From NCBI RefSeq assembly GCF_000455265.1, contig NZ_HG005139.1, forward strand, positions 2,140,350 through 2,198,312: DNA of 57,963 nucleotides, in the 5' to 3' direction. Below the pieces are notes generated by a model that saw only the letters and a program-made list of their open reading frames with translations, had not been told where the DNA came from and did no database searches. A program made the position numbers and the translations under genes. Each line of letters opens with the position of its first letter. The first letter of the stretch is position 1. Origin of the DNA: Paenibacillus antibioticophila (GTDB lineage: Bacteria; Bacillota; Bacilli; Paenibacillales; Paenibacillaceae). This document shows positions 39,772 to 48,862 of the stretch, piece after piece.

Positions 39772-41982
39772 TTATTTTATAATCGTAATGTTCGTACCCT
39801 CTTCTCCATGCTCATAAAAAATAACCAATGTTTGTGATTCGGCATCATACTCATAGTGGAGCGGATCAGTCCCGTTAGTGACAGCTTCCGGCCTTGACTC
39901 ACAGCGTATCCGCACAATAGCCTGAAGTGGGCGGGGACCTTTGGCGGTAAATGTAATCGTCCGGTCGTTCTCATTGTAATCCTCAACACGGGACGAGGCT
40001 GCCACAATCTTTCCGCCTTGCCGCTCCTTGTAATCCAGATCATAAAGGAGGACCTGTTGCCCGGGCGATACAGTAATTTGCTCGCGTACAGGCAGTCCCT
40101 TTTCCAGCAGATCCACATACCGCCCTTGCAGGATAAGCGGTGTATCGTTGACGGATTCCGTCATCACGGATGCCACCACATAAGGTCCTCGGCGAATCCG
40201 GTAATAATTAAGCGGCTCCCAATGCAGCCTTTCCCTCTTCCCGGCTTCGGCCGCTTCTCCGGTCTCAGAGGCGTCATTCAACGCCGCCATGGCTTCGCGA
40301 ACCTTGGCCCGGTAAATATCCGCGGCACTACGGCTTTGTGCCAGCTGCTTGGGATGCATGCGCAAGAAGGTGACTGTTCCCTTTCCCACCCGGGATATCC
40401 CTTCACAGACAGCAGCACGGTCCAGGCCGAGGCTTTCAAACAAATGGGCTCGCGGCGTAGCGTACTTTCGCTTCCCTTGATTCCACCATTCCCGGATTTG
40501 GTGATAGGGATCGCTGTCGTCACCGACATAGATCAGCGCCCCGCCTTCCCGTACCCATTGAGCCAGCGCAGTGTGCAAATCCGGATATTCCGGCTTCATA
40601 AACTCATAGCTGAGCACAAGCACCCGGTAGCCGTCCAGATAACCGGGAAACCGCCGTACATTGTCCAACTGGACAGGCCTTACCGGAAGTCCACGCTTCA
40701 CCAAGGGCAGCGTTAAGCCATAGAAATCCGACAGATTCAGCAATTCCACAGCAGCCTCATCGGTCAGCTCCACCTCATTGGTGCCGTCATACTTCATCAT
40801 GAATCCGGCCGTTTCCGTTCCGATCACCTTGCGCTGGAACATCGCCGAATCGGCAAGCAGCACTCCGGTTACCGCGGGATTCCCATAGACCTGAACATCC
40901 TCCTGCTCCATATTGCCTAATGAATGCATAACGGTCAGAAGAGTGCTCGCATAATCGGAGGGGATCCCCTCTTTCCCATTTCCATGCTCCGCAGGATATC
41001 TCCCCTCAAAGACCCTTCTTGGCCAAGGAGATACCTCAAAGCGGGCAACATCCGGGTGAAGCAGTGAAGCGGCCAGTGTCTTGATGTAATTGGCCCGGTA
41101 ATCCGCCCATGTCCGCTTGGGATCGTCCTCGATCGGGTCATGCAGGAACCACATCTTTCGATCAGTGCCGCGCACCAGCTCCTGCATTATGCCGTATTCC
41201 AGAAATGCCGTCTCGAAGGTTCTTTCTGCACGTGTCCCCTCATACACATTTGCCGTACGTGAGGTTCCCGTCCAGATCTGGGCAATATAGCCGTTAATCG
41301 AAGGCAAATCCAGCAGCCGCGATTCCGGGCTGACAATCCTCCACTGCGTATAATTGATCAGGCTGTGCGTCGGTACGAAGAAGCGAAGCGGCCGCTGATA
41401 GCGAACCAGCGAATATTCCTTCAGTGCCGAGCAGATGCGATCCAGGCATCGGGTATACAGATAGGCCTTCAGCTTGGAGGCGCGATATTGTGCATCCTCC
41501 GAGGCATGCGGCGGGATCCACGGCTCATTATAATAATTTTGCCATTCCCGCTTGAAGGCTTCGGAGTAGCCGCCCTCCACCCAAAACTCCGGCTCCTCCA
41601 GGTGGATCGCTTCAACGCCCGCATCCACGGCAGGACGAATCCGCTCCACGAGGAAATCACTGTAACTCACCGTCGGCACCATATAGGGGATATCCGCTGA
41701 GGTTCCGTGGATAATCATCTCGCCGTCGTGATATTTCTGTGCTTCATCCCAGTGGGATCGTCCGTCTACCTTACCGTTCAAGTAATCCTGATAACCGCCC
41801 CAGGACACGCCGGTCATCAGGTGTACCCGGTATCCTTTCGCGGCCCATTCGGCAATTCTGCGCGGCATCGAATCATTGATGCCGTACACCATTACGAAAT
41901 CGGCCTGCAGATCATATGCCGGACCGAAGCTGCTCCCTTCTTGAAAGCCTGTTCGCTCCTCTGCTCGTGATCTTCCGCTCAC
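39772..41982 (-). CDS. Unassigned glycoside-hydrolase-like protein, 736 aa
   Basis: The order of blocks suggests a beta/alpha barrel (FVMVYGINDSMPRRIAEWAAKGYRVHLM to VEAIHLEEPEFW, whose HLEEPEFW carries two adjacent Glu). A beta-galactosidase-trimerisation or glutamine-amidotransferase-like domain follows (RVLVLSYEFMKPEYPDLHTALAQWVREG), then a beta-rich C-terminus. No signal peptide is seen. I do not recognise a characterised family. Context (GH38 gene 18 bp upstream, importer in the same operon) suggests intracellular processing of a mannose-containing oligosaccharide. Confidence 0.6.
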   Translation of the reverse strand: MSGRSRAEERTGFQEGSSFGPAYDLQADFVMVYGINDSMPRRIAEWAAKGYRVHLMTGVSWGGYQDYLNGKVDGRSHWDEAQKYHDGEMIIHGTSADIPYMVPTVSYSDFLVERIRPAVDAGVEAIHLEEPEFWVEGGYSEAFKREWQNYYNEPWIPPHASEDAQYRASKLKAYLYTRCLDRICSALKEYSLVRYQRPLRFFVPTHSLINYTQWRIVSPESRLLDLPSINGYIAQIWTGTSRTANVYEGTRAERTFETAFLEYGIMQELVRGTDRKMWFLHDPIEDDPKRTWADYRANYIKTLAASLLHPDVARFEVSPWPRRVFEGRYPAEHGNGKEGIPSDYASTLLTVMHSLGNMEQEDVQVYGNPAVTGVLLADSAMFQRKVIGTETAGFMMKYDGTNEVELTDEAAVELLNLSDFYGLTLPLVKRGLPVRPVQLDNVRRFPGYLDGYRVLVLSYEFMKPEYPDLHTALAQWVREGGALIYVGDDSDPYHQIREWWNQGKRKYATPRAHLFESLGLDRAAVCEGISRVGKGTVTFLRMHPKQLAQSRSAADIYRAKVREAMAALNDASETGEAAEAGKRERLHWEPLNYYRIRRGPYVVASVMTESVNDTPLILQGRYVDLLEKGLPVREQITVSPGQQVLLYDLDYKERQGGKIVAASSRVEDYNENDRTITFTAKGPRPLQAIVRIRCESRPEAVTNGTDPLHYEYDAESQTLVIFYEHGEEGTNITIIK

Positions 41983-42000
41983 GATGCGTCTCCCCCTCGC

Positions 42001-45000
42001 TTAGGCAAGCTTTATACGGATGGTCTTGATCTCAAACGGTGTAAAACACAAGCTTGCCTCATTCTTTCGTTCAACCAGTAATTCAGTCGCATTCTCCAGC
42101 AAATCGGTCTCCTCGATGGTCTGACAGTCCAGGGGCAGGGATAAGCGGGCCTTGGCACCCGCACCTGCCGTTTCATACAGGCGCAGAATTAAATGATCGC
42201 TGTCCTCGGCTTTTTTCACAGCCTCGATCATGACATTCGGATGGTCGATGTGCACCAGGCTTTCCGGAAGCTTCATAGCATCTGCTCCCCGGCTCGCCGC
42301 CGATGTCTCCGCGACATGAAGGGGGATGTTCAGCTCATAACCCTTGCGGTATACAGCTGCTTCGATGTAATCCCCTATATGCGGATACAGCGCGTATGTG
42401 AACTTATGCTCAGCCACATCAGCCTTCGGATCAGGGTAAGCAGGACTGCGCAGCAGATTCAGATCCAGTACCCCGCTCTCGGCGCTGTGTCCGTATTTAC
42501 TGTCATTCAACAAGGCCACGCCGTAGTCCGGCTGAGACAAGTCGATGTAATGATGGGCGCAAATTTCATCGCGGGCAAACTCAATTTGATTGTTGCGCGT
42601 TGTAGGCCGCTTCATCACCCCGAACTGAATCTCGCAGTTTGCCAGATCTGCCGCCACATTCACCGGGAAAGCGACGCGCAGCATTTTACCGGCTTCGTGC
42701 CAATCCGCCTCCGTATCGAACCGAAGCAGTTCTCCGCCTTGCTCCAGGGAAATTCGCTGTCTCAGCGTGGATTTGCCGAAGTGGTATTCTTGGTCAATGA
42801 CAGCATAAGGTCCCGAAAGACTTGCTTTTACACCTTCAAGCTTCATTGTTCCGGCGATCATCTCCCGATAGTCGCGCGGGAAGTCCCAGGCATCGCCGTC
42901 ATCGTGATACACCGTGAACAGATTGGCCTTCGCCCCCTGCTTCAACACCTCGCGATTAGCCCGCTTGTCGAACAATGAAAGGATGCTGCCATCCTTATCA
43001 AAGAGAACTCTGAGCCGTTCATTTTCCAGCTTGAAACTTTCCGCGGCCAGCAGCTCATCCGGATGCTTCGCTTCAGCATCTGCAAGCGAGCTCCAGCCCA
43101 TTGCCGGAACCTGCACGTAATGCCATTTGCCTCCGCGCTCCAGCCACTGCGACCGGTCCCAAGGCAGTGAATTGAACAGAACAGACTCTCCCTTCGGTGT
43201 TCCGGACAGGCTCGCGAGCTGCTTGTAGGCTTCGTTAATCATCGTCTGTACTTCACTCAACAGCTTGCCGTACCGCTCCAGAGATTCATCATATACTCGT
43301 GTTATTGAAGAGCCGGGCAGAATGTCATGGAACTGGTACAGAAGAACCTCTTTCCAGATCACCTCAAGCCGTTCGGCCGGATAAGCATGATCGTCGCCCG
43401 TTAGCAGCCACAGCAAGGATAACGCAAATTCCAGCTCCCGCAGGCCCTTCTCCAGCTTACGGTTATACCACTTGTTCCTTGCCTGCGTAGTCAAGGTTCC
43501 CTGATGCTTCTCCAGATACAATTCGCCGCGGTAGGTCCGGAAGCGTGAAGCCTCCTCCTCCAGCCGATGGAAGAACGAAATGGCAGGCTCCTGAACAACC
43601 GGCAGTAAGCCTAGCAGATTCTTCTCCCGGGACAGGCGCTCCAGATGCTCCTCTCCCGGGCCGCCCCCGCCATCGCCGATACCAAACAGCATTAACGCAT
43701 GCTCCGACACGCCCCGATCCAGATAGCTCTCTTCGATCTTGGCAAGCGAGCGGGGAGCCGCCGGGCTGTTGTACGTATCCTCCGGCGGCAAGTGCGTCAG
43801 CACCTTCGTGCCGTCAATGCCCTCCCACAGGAAGCTGTGATGCGGATGCTTATTATAGACGCTCCACGACAGCTTCTGCGTCATCATATAGTCGACGCCG
43901 GCCTTCTTGAGCAGCTGCGGCAGACTCCCCGTATAGCCGAAGACGTCAGGCAGCCACAGCACCTTCATGTCCTGGCCGAATTCCTCCTGAAAGAATCTCT
44001 TTCCATATAAAATTTGCCGAATCAGCGCCTCGCCGCCGGAGATATTCGTATCCGGCTCTACCCACATCGCACCTTGGACCTCCCAGCGTCCTTCACGGAC
44101 ACGTTCCTTCACCTCTGCATACAGCTCAGGATGGTGCTCCTTCATCCAGGCATATAGCTGAGGCTGGCTCGCCCCGAACACGTAATCCGGATATTTCTCC
44201 AGATTCCGAAGCGCGGTTGAGAAGGTCCGGGCGCCCTTGCGGATCGTCTCCCGGATCGGCCAGAGCCAGGCCAGGTCAATATGCGCGTGCCCGACGGCAC
44301 TGACGGTAACCACCGGGTCCCCGCCTTTCTTGGCTAACTCCGGCGCAACTCTGGCTCTGGCTAACCGAACGGTTTCTTCACTGATTTCGGCGAGCAGATT
44401 GGACGCTTCATAGACACTCTGCAGCACGCGCGCCTTTCTGGCACTGGAATCAGGCAGCTGCTCTGACAGCTCGATCAGCACCTCCAGGTCGTAATAGAGC
44501 TGTCTCGCCTCTTCATGGCAGATGGCAATGCAAGCTTCCTTCAACGTGCCGCTGCGATAATGACCAAACAGATCGTTACAGCCTGCATCTCCCCACAAAT
44601 CGATCACTTCGCCGCCTCGGGCTTCGTTGGTGATATCCACTACGCGCTTGCCGGGCATGCCCAAGCTGTAATCAAATTCAGAGCTTACATTCGTCAACCC
44701 CTGTCGCGGCGTTCCGGCTTCGTCCACCAGACACAGCTCCCCATTGATATCAATCAACAAGACGACCTTCGCTCCCGCAGCCGAGGCCGGGACTTCTCCC
44801 TGGAAATGAAACCAGGCACAATCCCATAGATCCCCCCATTTATCACCGGGCTTCAGCTTGATGGAGGTTCCGGTGATCCGGTCCTCATACTTTACAGGCT
44901 CCTTGGTTACCCAAGCGGTAACTCCAAGAGAGGAGACTGGCTCATAAATGCAGCTTTGCAGCTTGGACAAACGTCCCTTTGCTTTTTGGGTCATGATTGG

Positions 45001-45018
45001 ATTTGTTTCAAAAGGCAT
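42001..45018 (-). CDS. GH38 alpha-mannosidase
   Basis: This 1005-residue cytoplasmic enzyme has the GH38 metal site HAHIDLAWLW at about 244-253 (His and Asp bind zinc). The catalytic nucleophile Asp is near 358 in LWLPDVFGYTGSLPQ. The typical C-terminal beta-sandwich domains with EFARDEICAHHYIDL follow. It removes alpha-linked mannose from oligosaccharides by a retaining mechanism. It lies 24 bp after the binding-protein gene and is the functional anchor for calling this a mannoside locus. Confidence 0.92.
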   Translation of the reverse strand: MPFETNPIMTQKAKGRLSKLQSCIYEPVSSLGVTAWVTKEPVKYEDRITGTSIKLKPGDKWGDLWDCAWFHFQGEVPASAAGAKVVLLIDINGELCLVDEAGTPRQGLTNVSSEFDYSLGMPGKRVVDITNEARGGEVIDLWGDAGCNDLFGHYRSGTLKEACIAICHEEARQLYYDLEVLIELSEQLPDSSARKARVLQSVYEASNLLAEISEETVRLARARVAPELAKKGGDPVVTVSAVGHAHIDLAWLWPIRETIRKGARTFSTALRNLEKYPDYVFGASQPQLYAWMKEHHPELYAEVKERVREGRWEVQGAMWVEPDTNISGGEALIRQILYGKRFFQEEFGQDMKVLWLPDVFGYTGSLPQLLKKAGVDYMMTQKLSWSVYNKHPHHSFLWEGIDGTKVLTHLPPEDTYNSPAAPRSLAKIEESYLDRGVSEHALMLFGIGDGGGGPGEEHLERLSREKNLLGLLPVVQEPAISFFHRLEEEASRFRTYRGELYLEKHQGTLTTQARNKWYNRKLEKGLRELEFALSLLWLLTGDDHAYPAERLEVIWKEVLLYQFHDILPGSSITRVYDESLERYGKLLSEVQTMINEAYKQLASLSGTPKGESVLFNSLPWDRSQWLERGGKWHYVQVPAMGWSSLADAEAKHPDELLAAESFKLENERLRVLFDKDGSILSLFDKRANREVLKQGAKANLFTVYHDDGDAWDFPRDYREMIAGTMKLEGVKASLSGPYAVIDQEYHFGKSTLRQRISLEQGGELLRFDTEADWHEAGKMLRVAFPVNVAADLANCEIQFGVMKRPTTRNNQIEFARDEICAHHYIDLSQPDYGVALLNDSKYGHSAESGVLDLNLLRSPAYPDPKADVAEHKFTYALYPHIGDYIEAAVYRKGYELNIPLHVAETSAASRGADAMKLPESLVHIDHPNVMIEAVKKAEDSDHLILRLYETAGAGAKARLSLPLDCQTIEETDLLENATELLVERKNEASLCFTPFEIKTIRIKLA

Positions 45019-45042
45019 GCTGGATCACTCTTTCAATGTAGT

Positions 45043-46503
45043 TTACTTCGTTATCGCTTCCGCCTTCTTCTGCGCATCGTCCAGAATAGACTTGATATCC
45101 CCATTCGTCATCAAGGATTTTGTGACCGCATCGCCAAACATTTGCCAGATCTTTGAATCTTCCTTCGCAAAGGTAGGAAGGCCTTGCACATTTCCTGCCA
45201 TGGCCAGATAATGCTGATACATTTCCGGATGAGCAGCCTGATATTCGTCTGTCTCCGCGATGGATTTCAGCACCGGGGAACGAACCCCTGTGTCTGCGAT
45301 CAATTGCTGAATCTCATCACTGTACATTGCCCGGATATAGGCAAATGCTGCTTCCTTGTTCTTCGCGTCCTTAGGCACCGAGTGGAATGCCGCGCCGATC
45401 GTAATATTCCCTGCCTTGCCGTCAGAGCTTAACGGAATTTGCGACATGCCGTAGTCAATGCCGATCTGCGAGCTTTCAATGGCGCGCCATGGGCCGTCAA
45501 TCAGGTAAGCGATCTGCTCTTTTTTGAAGGCATCGAAATAAGTTCCTTCATTGGTGTTCGCCATCAATCCTGCCGGGTGAGCCGCATTCAGCTCTTTCAA
45601 AAATTGTACCGTTTCCACGTTCGCATCACTGTTAAAGACCGGCTGACCTTGATCATCAGCAAACCCGCCGCCGTTAATGACCAGAAGCGTACCATATCGC
45701 AAATAACCGCCCGCATTCGGACCGGCATATACGCCGCCGCCATAGTATTTTCCTTTACCTGCTTCCGTTACCTTCTGTACATTTTCCAGCAATTCATCCC
45801 AGGTTGCAGGAGCCTTTTCAGGATCGAGGCCCGCTTCTTTTACCAGCTTTTTATTCCAGAACAAGCTGCTTACCCCGGGCTGCGAGGCGAAGCCGTAAAT
45901 CTTCCCGTCATACTCCATCGGCTTCCAGGCTGCAGGCGCTATATTGTTGCAAATTTCCTGTGCCATATCATCAGGGAAGGGCTCCAGCAAGCCTTGTTGG
46001 GCGAAGCCGGGCATTTGTGTCTCTCCTACGATAATGTCCGGAATATTCTTTGCCAGGAATCCAGCTGTCTGCTTCTGGATCAACTGCTCGCCCCAGCCCC
46101 AATCCTCCATTTTCACCGTAATATTCTGAGCTTCCATCTTCTCCAGCATGATGGTTTGGTAGAAGTAAGGGAAGACGCCGGCCTTTAGCGGCTCTCCAGG
46201 AGTATAGCTAAAATCCTCTTCCACGACTCTAGGATTCATGGCTTCATCGGCGATTAACGCCTGCTTCTTCTTCTCCAGCAAATCATTCAGCACACCGACT
46301 CCAACCCCGACGGCACCTTCATTGAGGACGGTAATCGTTGCTCCTCCCGGGGCTTCGTTAGTTCCTTGCGAATTATCGGTTCCGGATTGACCGCCGGCCT
46401 GGTTGCCTCCACTTCCACTGCCATTCCCGCCTCCGCCGCAAGCGGCCAGACCAATCGTAAGCATAAGCGTGAGCGCGATGAGTGTCATTTTTCTCAATAC
46501 CAT
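45043..46503 (-). CDS. ABC sugar-importer solute-binding lipoprotein
   Basis: This 486-residue protein has signal peptide MVLRKMTLIALTLMLTIGLAAC, with lipobox Cys22 followed by a Gly/Ser/Asn-rich linker. The mature part shows family-1 binding-protein traits (DIIVGETQMPGFAQQGLLEP, YDGKIYGFASQPGVSSLFWN). It belongs with the permeases at 46749-48648, but a 200-bp hairpin element is inserted between them. The ATG at 46503 has GGAGGGG 9 nt upstream. Ligand inferred to be a mannose-containing oligosaccharide. Confidence 0.87.
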   Translation of the reverse strand: MVLRKMTLIALTLMLTIGLAACGGGGNGSGSGGNQAGGQSGTDNSQGTNEAPGGATITVLNEGAVGVGVGVLNDLLEKKKQALIADEAMNPRVVEEDFSYTPGEPLKAGVFPYFYQTIMLEKMEAQNITVKMEDWGWGEQLIQKQTAGFLAKNIPDIIVGETQMPGFAQQGLLEPFPDDMAQEICNNIAPAAWKPMEYDGKIYGFASQPGVSSLFWNKKLVKEAGLDPEKAPATWDELLENVQKVTEAGKGKYYGGGVYAGPNAGGYLRYGTLLVINGGGFADDQGQPVFNSDANVETVQFLKELNAAHPAGLMANTNEGTYFDAFKKEQIAYLIDGPWRAIESSQIGIDYGMSQIPLSSDGKAGNITIGAAFHSVPKDAKNKEAAFAYIRAMYSDEIQQLIADTGVRSPVLKSIAETDEYQAAHPEMYQHYLAMAGNVQGLPTFAKEDSKIWQMFGDAVTKSLMTNGDIKSILDDAQKKAEAITK

Positions 46504-46545
46504 TCTTGAACCCCTCCATCATATTTATAGATAATGCATGTTCGA

Positions 46546-46745
46546 ACTATATAAGTTGAACTAAGATTGTACACTGGAGGCAACGTGCGAAGTGTTCTTA
46601 CGATCGCTGTTGTTCACGGATTTCTTTGACTGGACTAAGGCATCATAGCGTAGAAATCCGTTCACAAAGGCGAACGCTAACGCTTCTTCAGCACACTTCA
46701 CACTTTTGCCCTTTCTGTGTATTTTTCTAGTTCAACTTATATAGT
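46546..46745. mobile_element. MITE-like hairpin element, copy 1
   Basis: This 200-bp element has 18-bp terminal inverted repeats, ACTATATAAGTTGAACTA (46546-46563) and its perfect complement (46728-46745). Inner inverted pairs (GAAGTGT / ACACTTC; GGATTTC / GAAATCC) make it fold into one long hairpin. It carries no gene. It splits the ABC importer operon between permease and binding-protein genes. A second full copy lies at 52463-52692. Confidence 0.75.
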
Positions 46746-46748
46746 CGC

Positions 46749-47672
46749 TCAGCCCTTAATGCCGGTATTCGCCAATCCCTGTACAATATACTTTTGGAAG
46801 AAGGCAAAAATCAGCAAGGCTGGAATCGTGATGCCAAGGCTTAAGGTAATGATCATCGGATAATTGATTACAGCACCCGGACTGGCGCCAACCGACGATA
46901 ATCGGGTGATCGCTGCCGGAAGCGTTTGCAAATTATCATTGGTTGTGTAGAAGAACGGTGTGATGAAATCATTCCAGGTCCCGAGCGCTGTCGTAATCGC
47001 AATAAAGGCCATAATCGGCAACTGCAGCGGGAACAGGATCTGGAAGATAAGCCGGAACGTTCCGGTTCCATCCATAATTGCAGCTTCATCGATTTCAATC
47101 GGTACCTTTTCAAGCGACTGCTTGACTAAAAACGTGCCCATAATATTGATGCTCGGCCCGCCTATCAAATACACCCACCAGGAATTGAGTATCCCTGTAC
47201 CGCCGGTGAAAATATCATTCCCGCCCGCGAACGGAAATCTGGCAAACTCCAGATAAGTCGGGATAATGGCCAGCGTACCCGGGATCATTTGCGTGGCCAG
47301 CATAATCAGAAACAGCACCTCGCGCCCCTTGAATTTCAGACGAGCGAATACATACCCTGCGAGAAAGGAAGTCAGAATCGCCCAGAAGGTGTTGTATGCC
47401 GTCCTAATCACGGAGTTGCGGAAATACATCGCTACCGAGGAGTCCGTCGATCCAATAATCAAGGCTTTAAAGTTCTCTAATGTAGGCTGCTTGGGAATAG
47501 GGAAGATCCCCAACACGGTTGCCGTAAATTCTGTCTTGGTAAAAAAGCCGGCAAGCACCATGAAGATCAGGGGATAGAGCAGAATCAGGCCAATGCCGAG
47601 CAACACGATATGACCGAAAAAATAGGCTGGCTTAAACTGCTTCTTGAAATTTGTGTTACGTGTTCCGGACAT
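46749..47672 (-). CDS. ABC sugar-importer permease (MalG type)
   Basis: This 307-residue permease has six hydrophobic segments and an EAA loop (IDEAAIMDGTGTFRLIFQILFP). It ends QKYIVQGLANTGIKG, as MalG/LacG-type subunits do. It overlaps the previous permease gene by 17 bp. The MITE starts only 4 bp after its stop codon. Confidence 0.88.
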   Translation of the reverse strand: MSGTRNTNFKKQFKPAYFFGHIVLLGIGLILLYPLIFMVLAGFFTKTEFTATVLGIFPIPKQPTLENFKALIIGSTDSSVAMYFRNSVIRTAYNTFWAILTSFLAGYVFARLKFKGREVLFLIMLATQMIPGTLAIIPTYLEFARFPFAGGNDIFTGGTGILNSWWVYLIGGPSINIMGTFLVKQSLEKVPIEIDEAAIMDGTGTFRLIFQILFPLQLPIMAFIAITTALGTWNDFITPFFYTTNDNLQTLPAAITRLSSVGASPGAVINYPMIITLSLGITIPALLIFAFFQKYIVQGLANTGIKG

Positions 47673-48648
47673 GGCTGCTTCCCCCCTTCGTGCTCCGGTT
47701 CACAGGCTTGATCGGAATCGTTGTCTGCTTGTCGGATTTGGTTGACCAATTATAGTACAGCACCGTAGCTGTGATGACGATGATCGCCATGATGAGCGAA
47801 GAAGCTCCGGCCATCCCGAGATTGAAATCCCAGAAGCCGTCCCGGTAAATCCGGAAGACAAGCACCTCCGTTTGCCCGTAAGGTCCGCCGTTTGTAATGA
47901 ACAGTACCTGCTCGTAAATCTGAATAGCTCCGATCAGGTTCGTGATTACAATATAGGTCGCAATCGGCTTTAGACCGGGCATGGTTACGTAGAGGAGCTT
48001 GCTGAACCGACCTGCTCCATCCATTTCCGCCGCCTCGTATAATGACGCATCCACGGACTGCAGTCCGGCCAGCCAGATTAGCGCCGCCCCCCCGACACCC
48101 TTCCAGACCGAATAGACTACGATCCAGAAAATGCCCCAGCCTACGGAATACTGCCATACAATCGGGTCCTTGCCCAAGGCCTTGAGAATGTTATTGATCA
48201 CTCCGTTATTCGAATCGAGAAAAATGTTAAACACCTGTGTTGTGGCTACCGTTGCTGTGACAGCCGGGATATACCAGATCGAGCGGTAGAATCCTTTGCC
48301 GAAGAGAGGCATGTTCATCAGTAACGCGGCCCCGAATCCCGCACCAAGCGTAATCGCTGTAACGAGTCCGCCCAGCCATATCGATCGCCACAATGCGTCT
48401 GTGTAGACCGGATTATTAAAAAAGCTGACGAAGTTGTCGAACCAGATAAAATTCGGCGTATCCGCCAATCCGACCCACTCAAAAAATCCGAGTGCGAAAC
48501 CGAACAACGTTGGGAACCCCGATACGACGAGCCAAAATGAAAACATCGGTATCAGAATGACGGCGGCGATAATGGCATCCTTATGTCCGCCCATGCGCCG
48601 GCTGAAAGAAACCCTTCCCTCCTGTTCTGCCGTTTTTTCCATAGCCAA
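47656..48648 (-). CDS. ABC sugar-importer permease (MalF type), first gene of the mannoside operon
   Basis: This 330-residue permease has about six membrane segments and an EAA loop (SLYEAAEMDGAGRFSKLLYVTMP). The likely start is Met1 or Met3 (MEKTAEQEG). It is the first gene of the operon reading leftward to 37672 and sits just downstream of a strong sigma-A promoter with operators at 48691-48767. No ATPase gene is in the operon, implying a shared one elsewhere. Confidence 0.88.
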   Translation of the reverse strand: MAMEKTAEQEGRVSFSRRMGGHKDAIIAAVILIPMFSFWLVVSGFPTLFGFALGFFEWVGLADTPNFIWFDNFVSFFNNPVYTDALWRSIWLGGLVTAITLGAGFGAALLMNMPLFGKGFYRSIWYIPAVTATVATTQVFNIFLDSNNGVINNILKALGKDPIVWQYSVGWGIFWIVVYSVWKGVGGAALIWLAGLQSVDASLYEAAEMDGAGRFSKLLYVTMPGLKPIATYIVITNLIGAIQIYEQVLFITNGGPYGQTEVLVFRIYRDGFWDFNLGMAGASSLIMAIIVITATVLYYNWSTKSDKQTTIPIKPVNRSTKGGSSHVRNT

Positions 48649-48690
48649 GCGACCTCCTAGTGATTTCTGCCCTGCAAAAACATGTTGCGG

Positions 48691-48710
48691 AATACAATTC
48701 GAATTGTATT
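48691..48710. promoter_or_regulatory. 20-bp perfect palindrome, probable operator
   Basis: Two halves, AATACAATTC and GAATTGTATT, form a perfect palindrome just downstream of the -10 of the mannoside operon promoter. It is well placed for repression by the adjacent GntR-LacI regulator. Confidence 0.6.
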
Positions 48711-48714
48711 ATTA

Positions 48715-48743
48715 AATATATTTCAGTATGTCATTTATGTCAA
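48715..48743 (-). promoter_or_regulatory. Sigma-A promoter of the mannoside operon
   Basis: The minus strand carries TTGACA (48743-48738), 17 bp, TATATT (48720-48715), close to consensus. The -35 region overlaps a 16-bp motif, TATGTCATTTATGTCA (48727-48742). That motif recurs as TATATCATTTATGTCA at 50134-50149, upstream of the regulator gene, and partly at 48753-48766. Confidence 0.75.
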
Positions 48744-48778
48744 GATATTAGATATATCATTTATTGCTAATTTACTCC

Positions 48779-48811
48779 AAAAAAAGACACCTGACGCAAA
48801 GGTCAAGTGTC
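48779..48811 (-). terminator. Terminator of the GntR-LacI gene
   Basis: GACACTTGAC pairs with GTCAGGTGTC, followed by TTTTTTT on the minus strand, about 50 bp after the regulator stop. Confidence 0.7.
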
Positions 48812-48862
48812 ATCCTTATTCTGATTGTTTCATTCCCATTTGTTCCATTTCCATGCTGCGCT

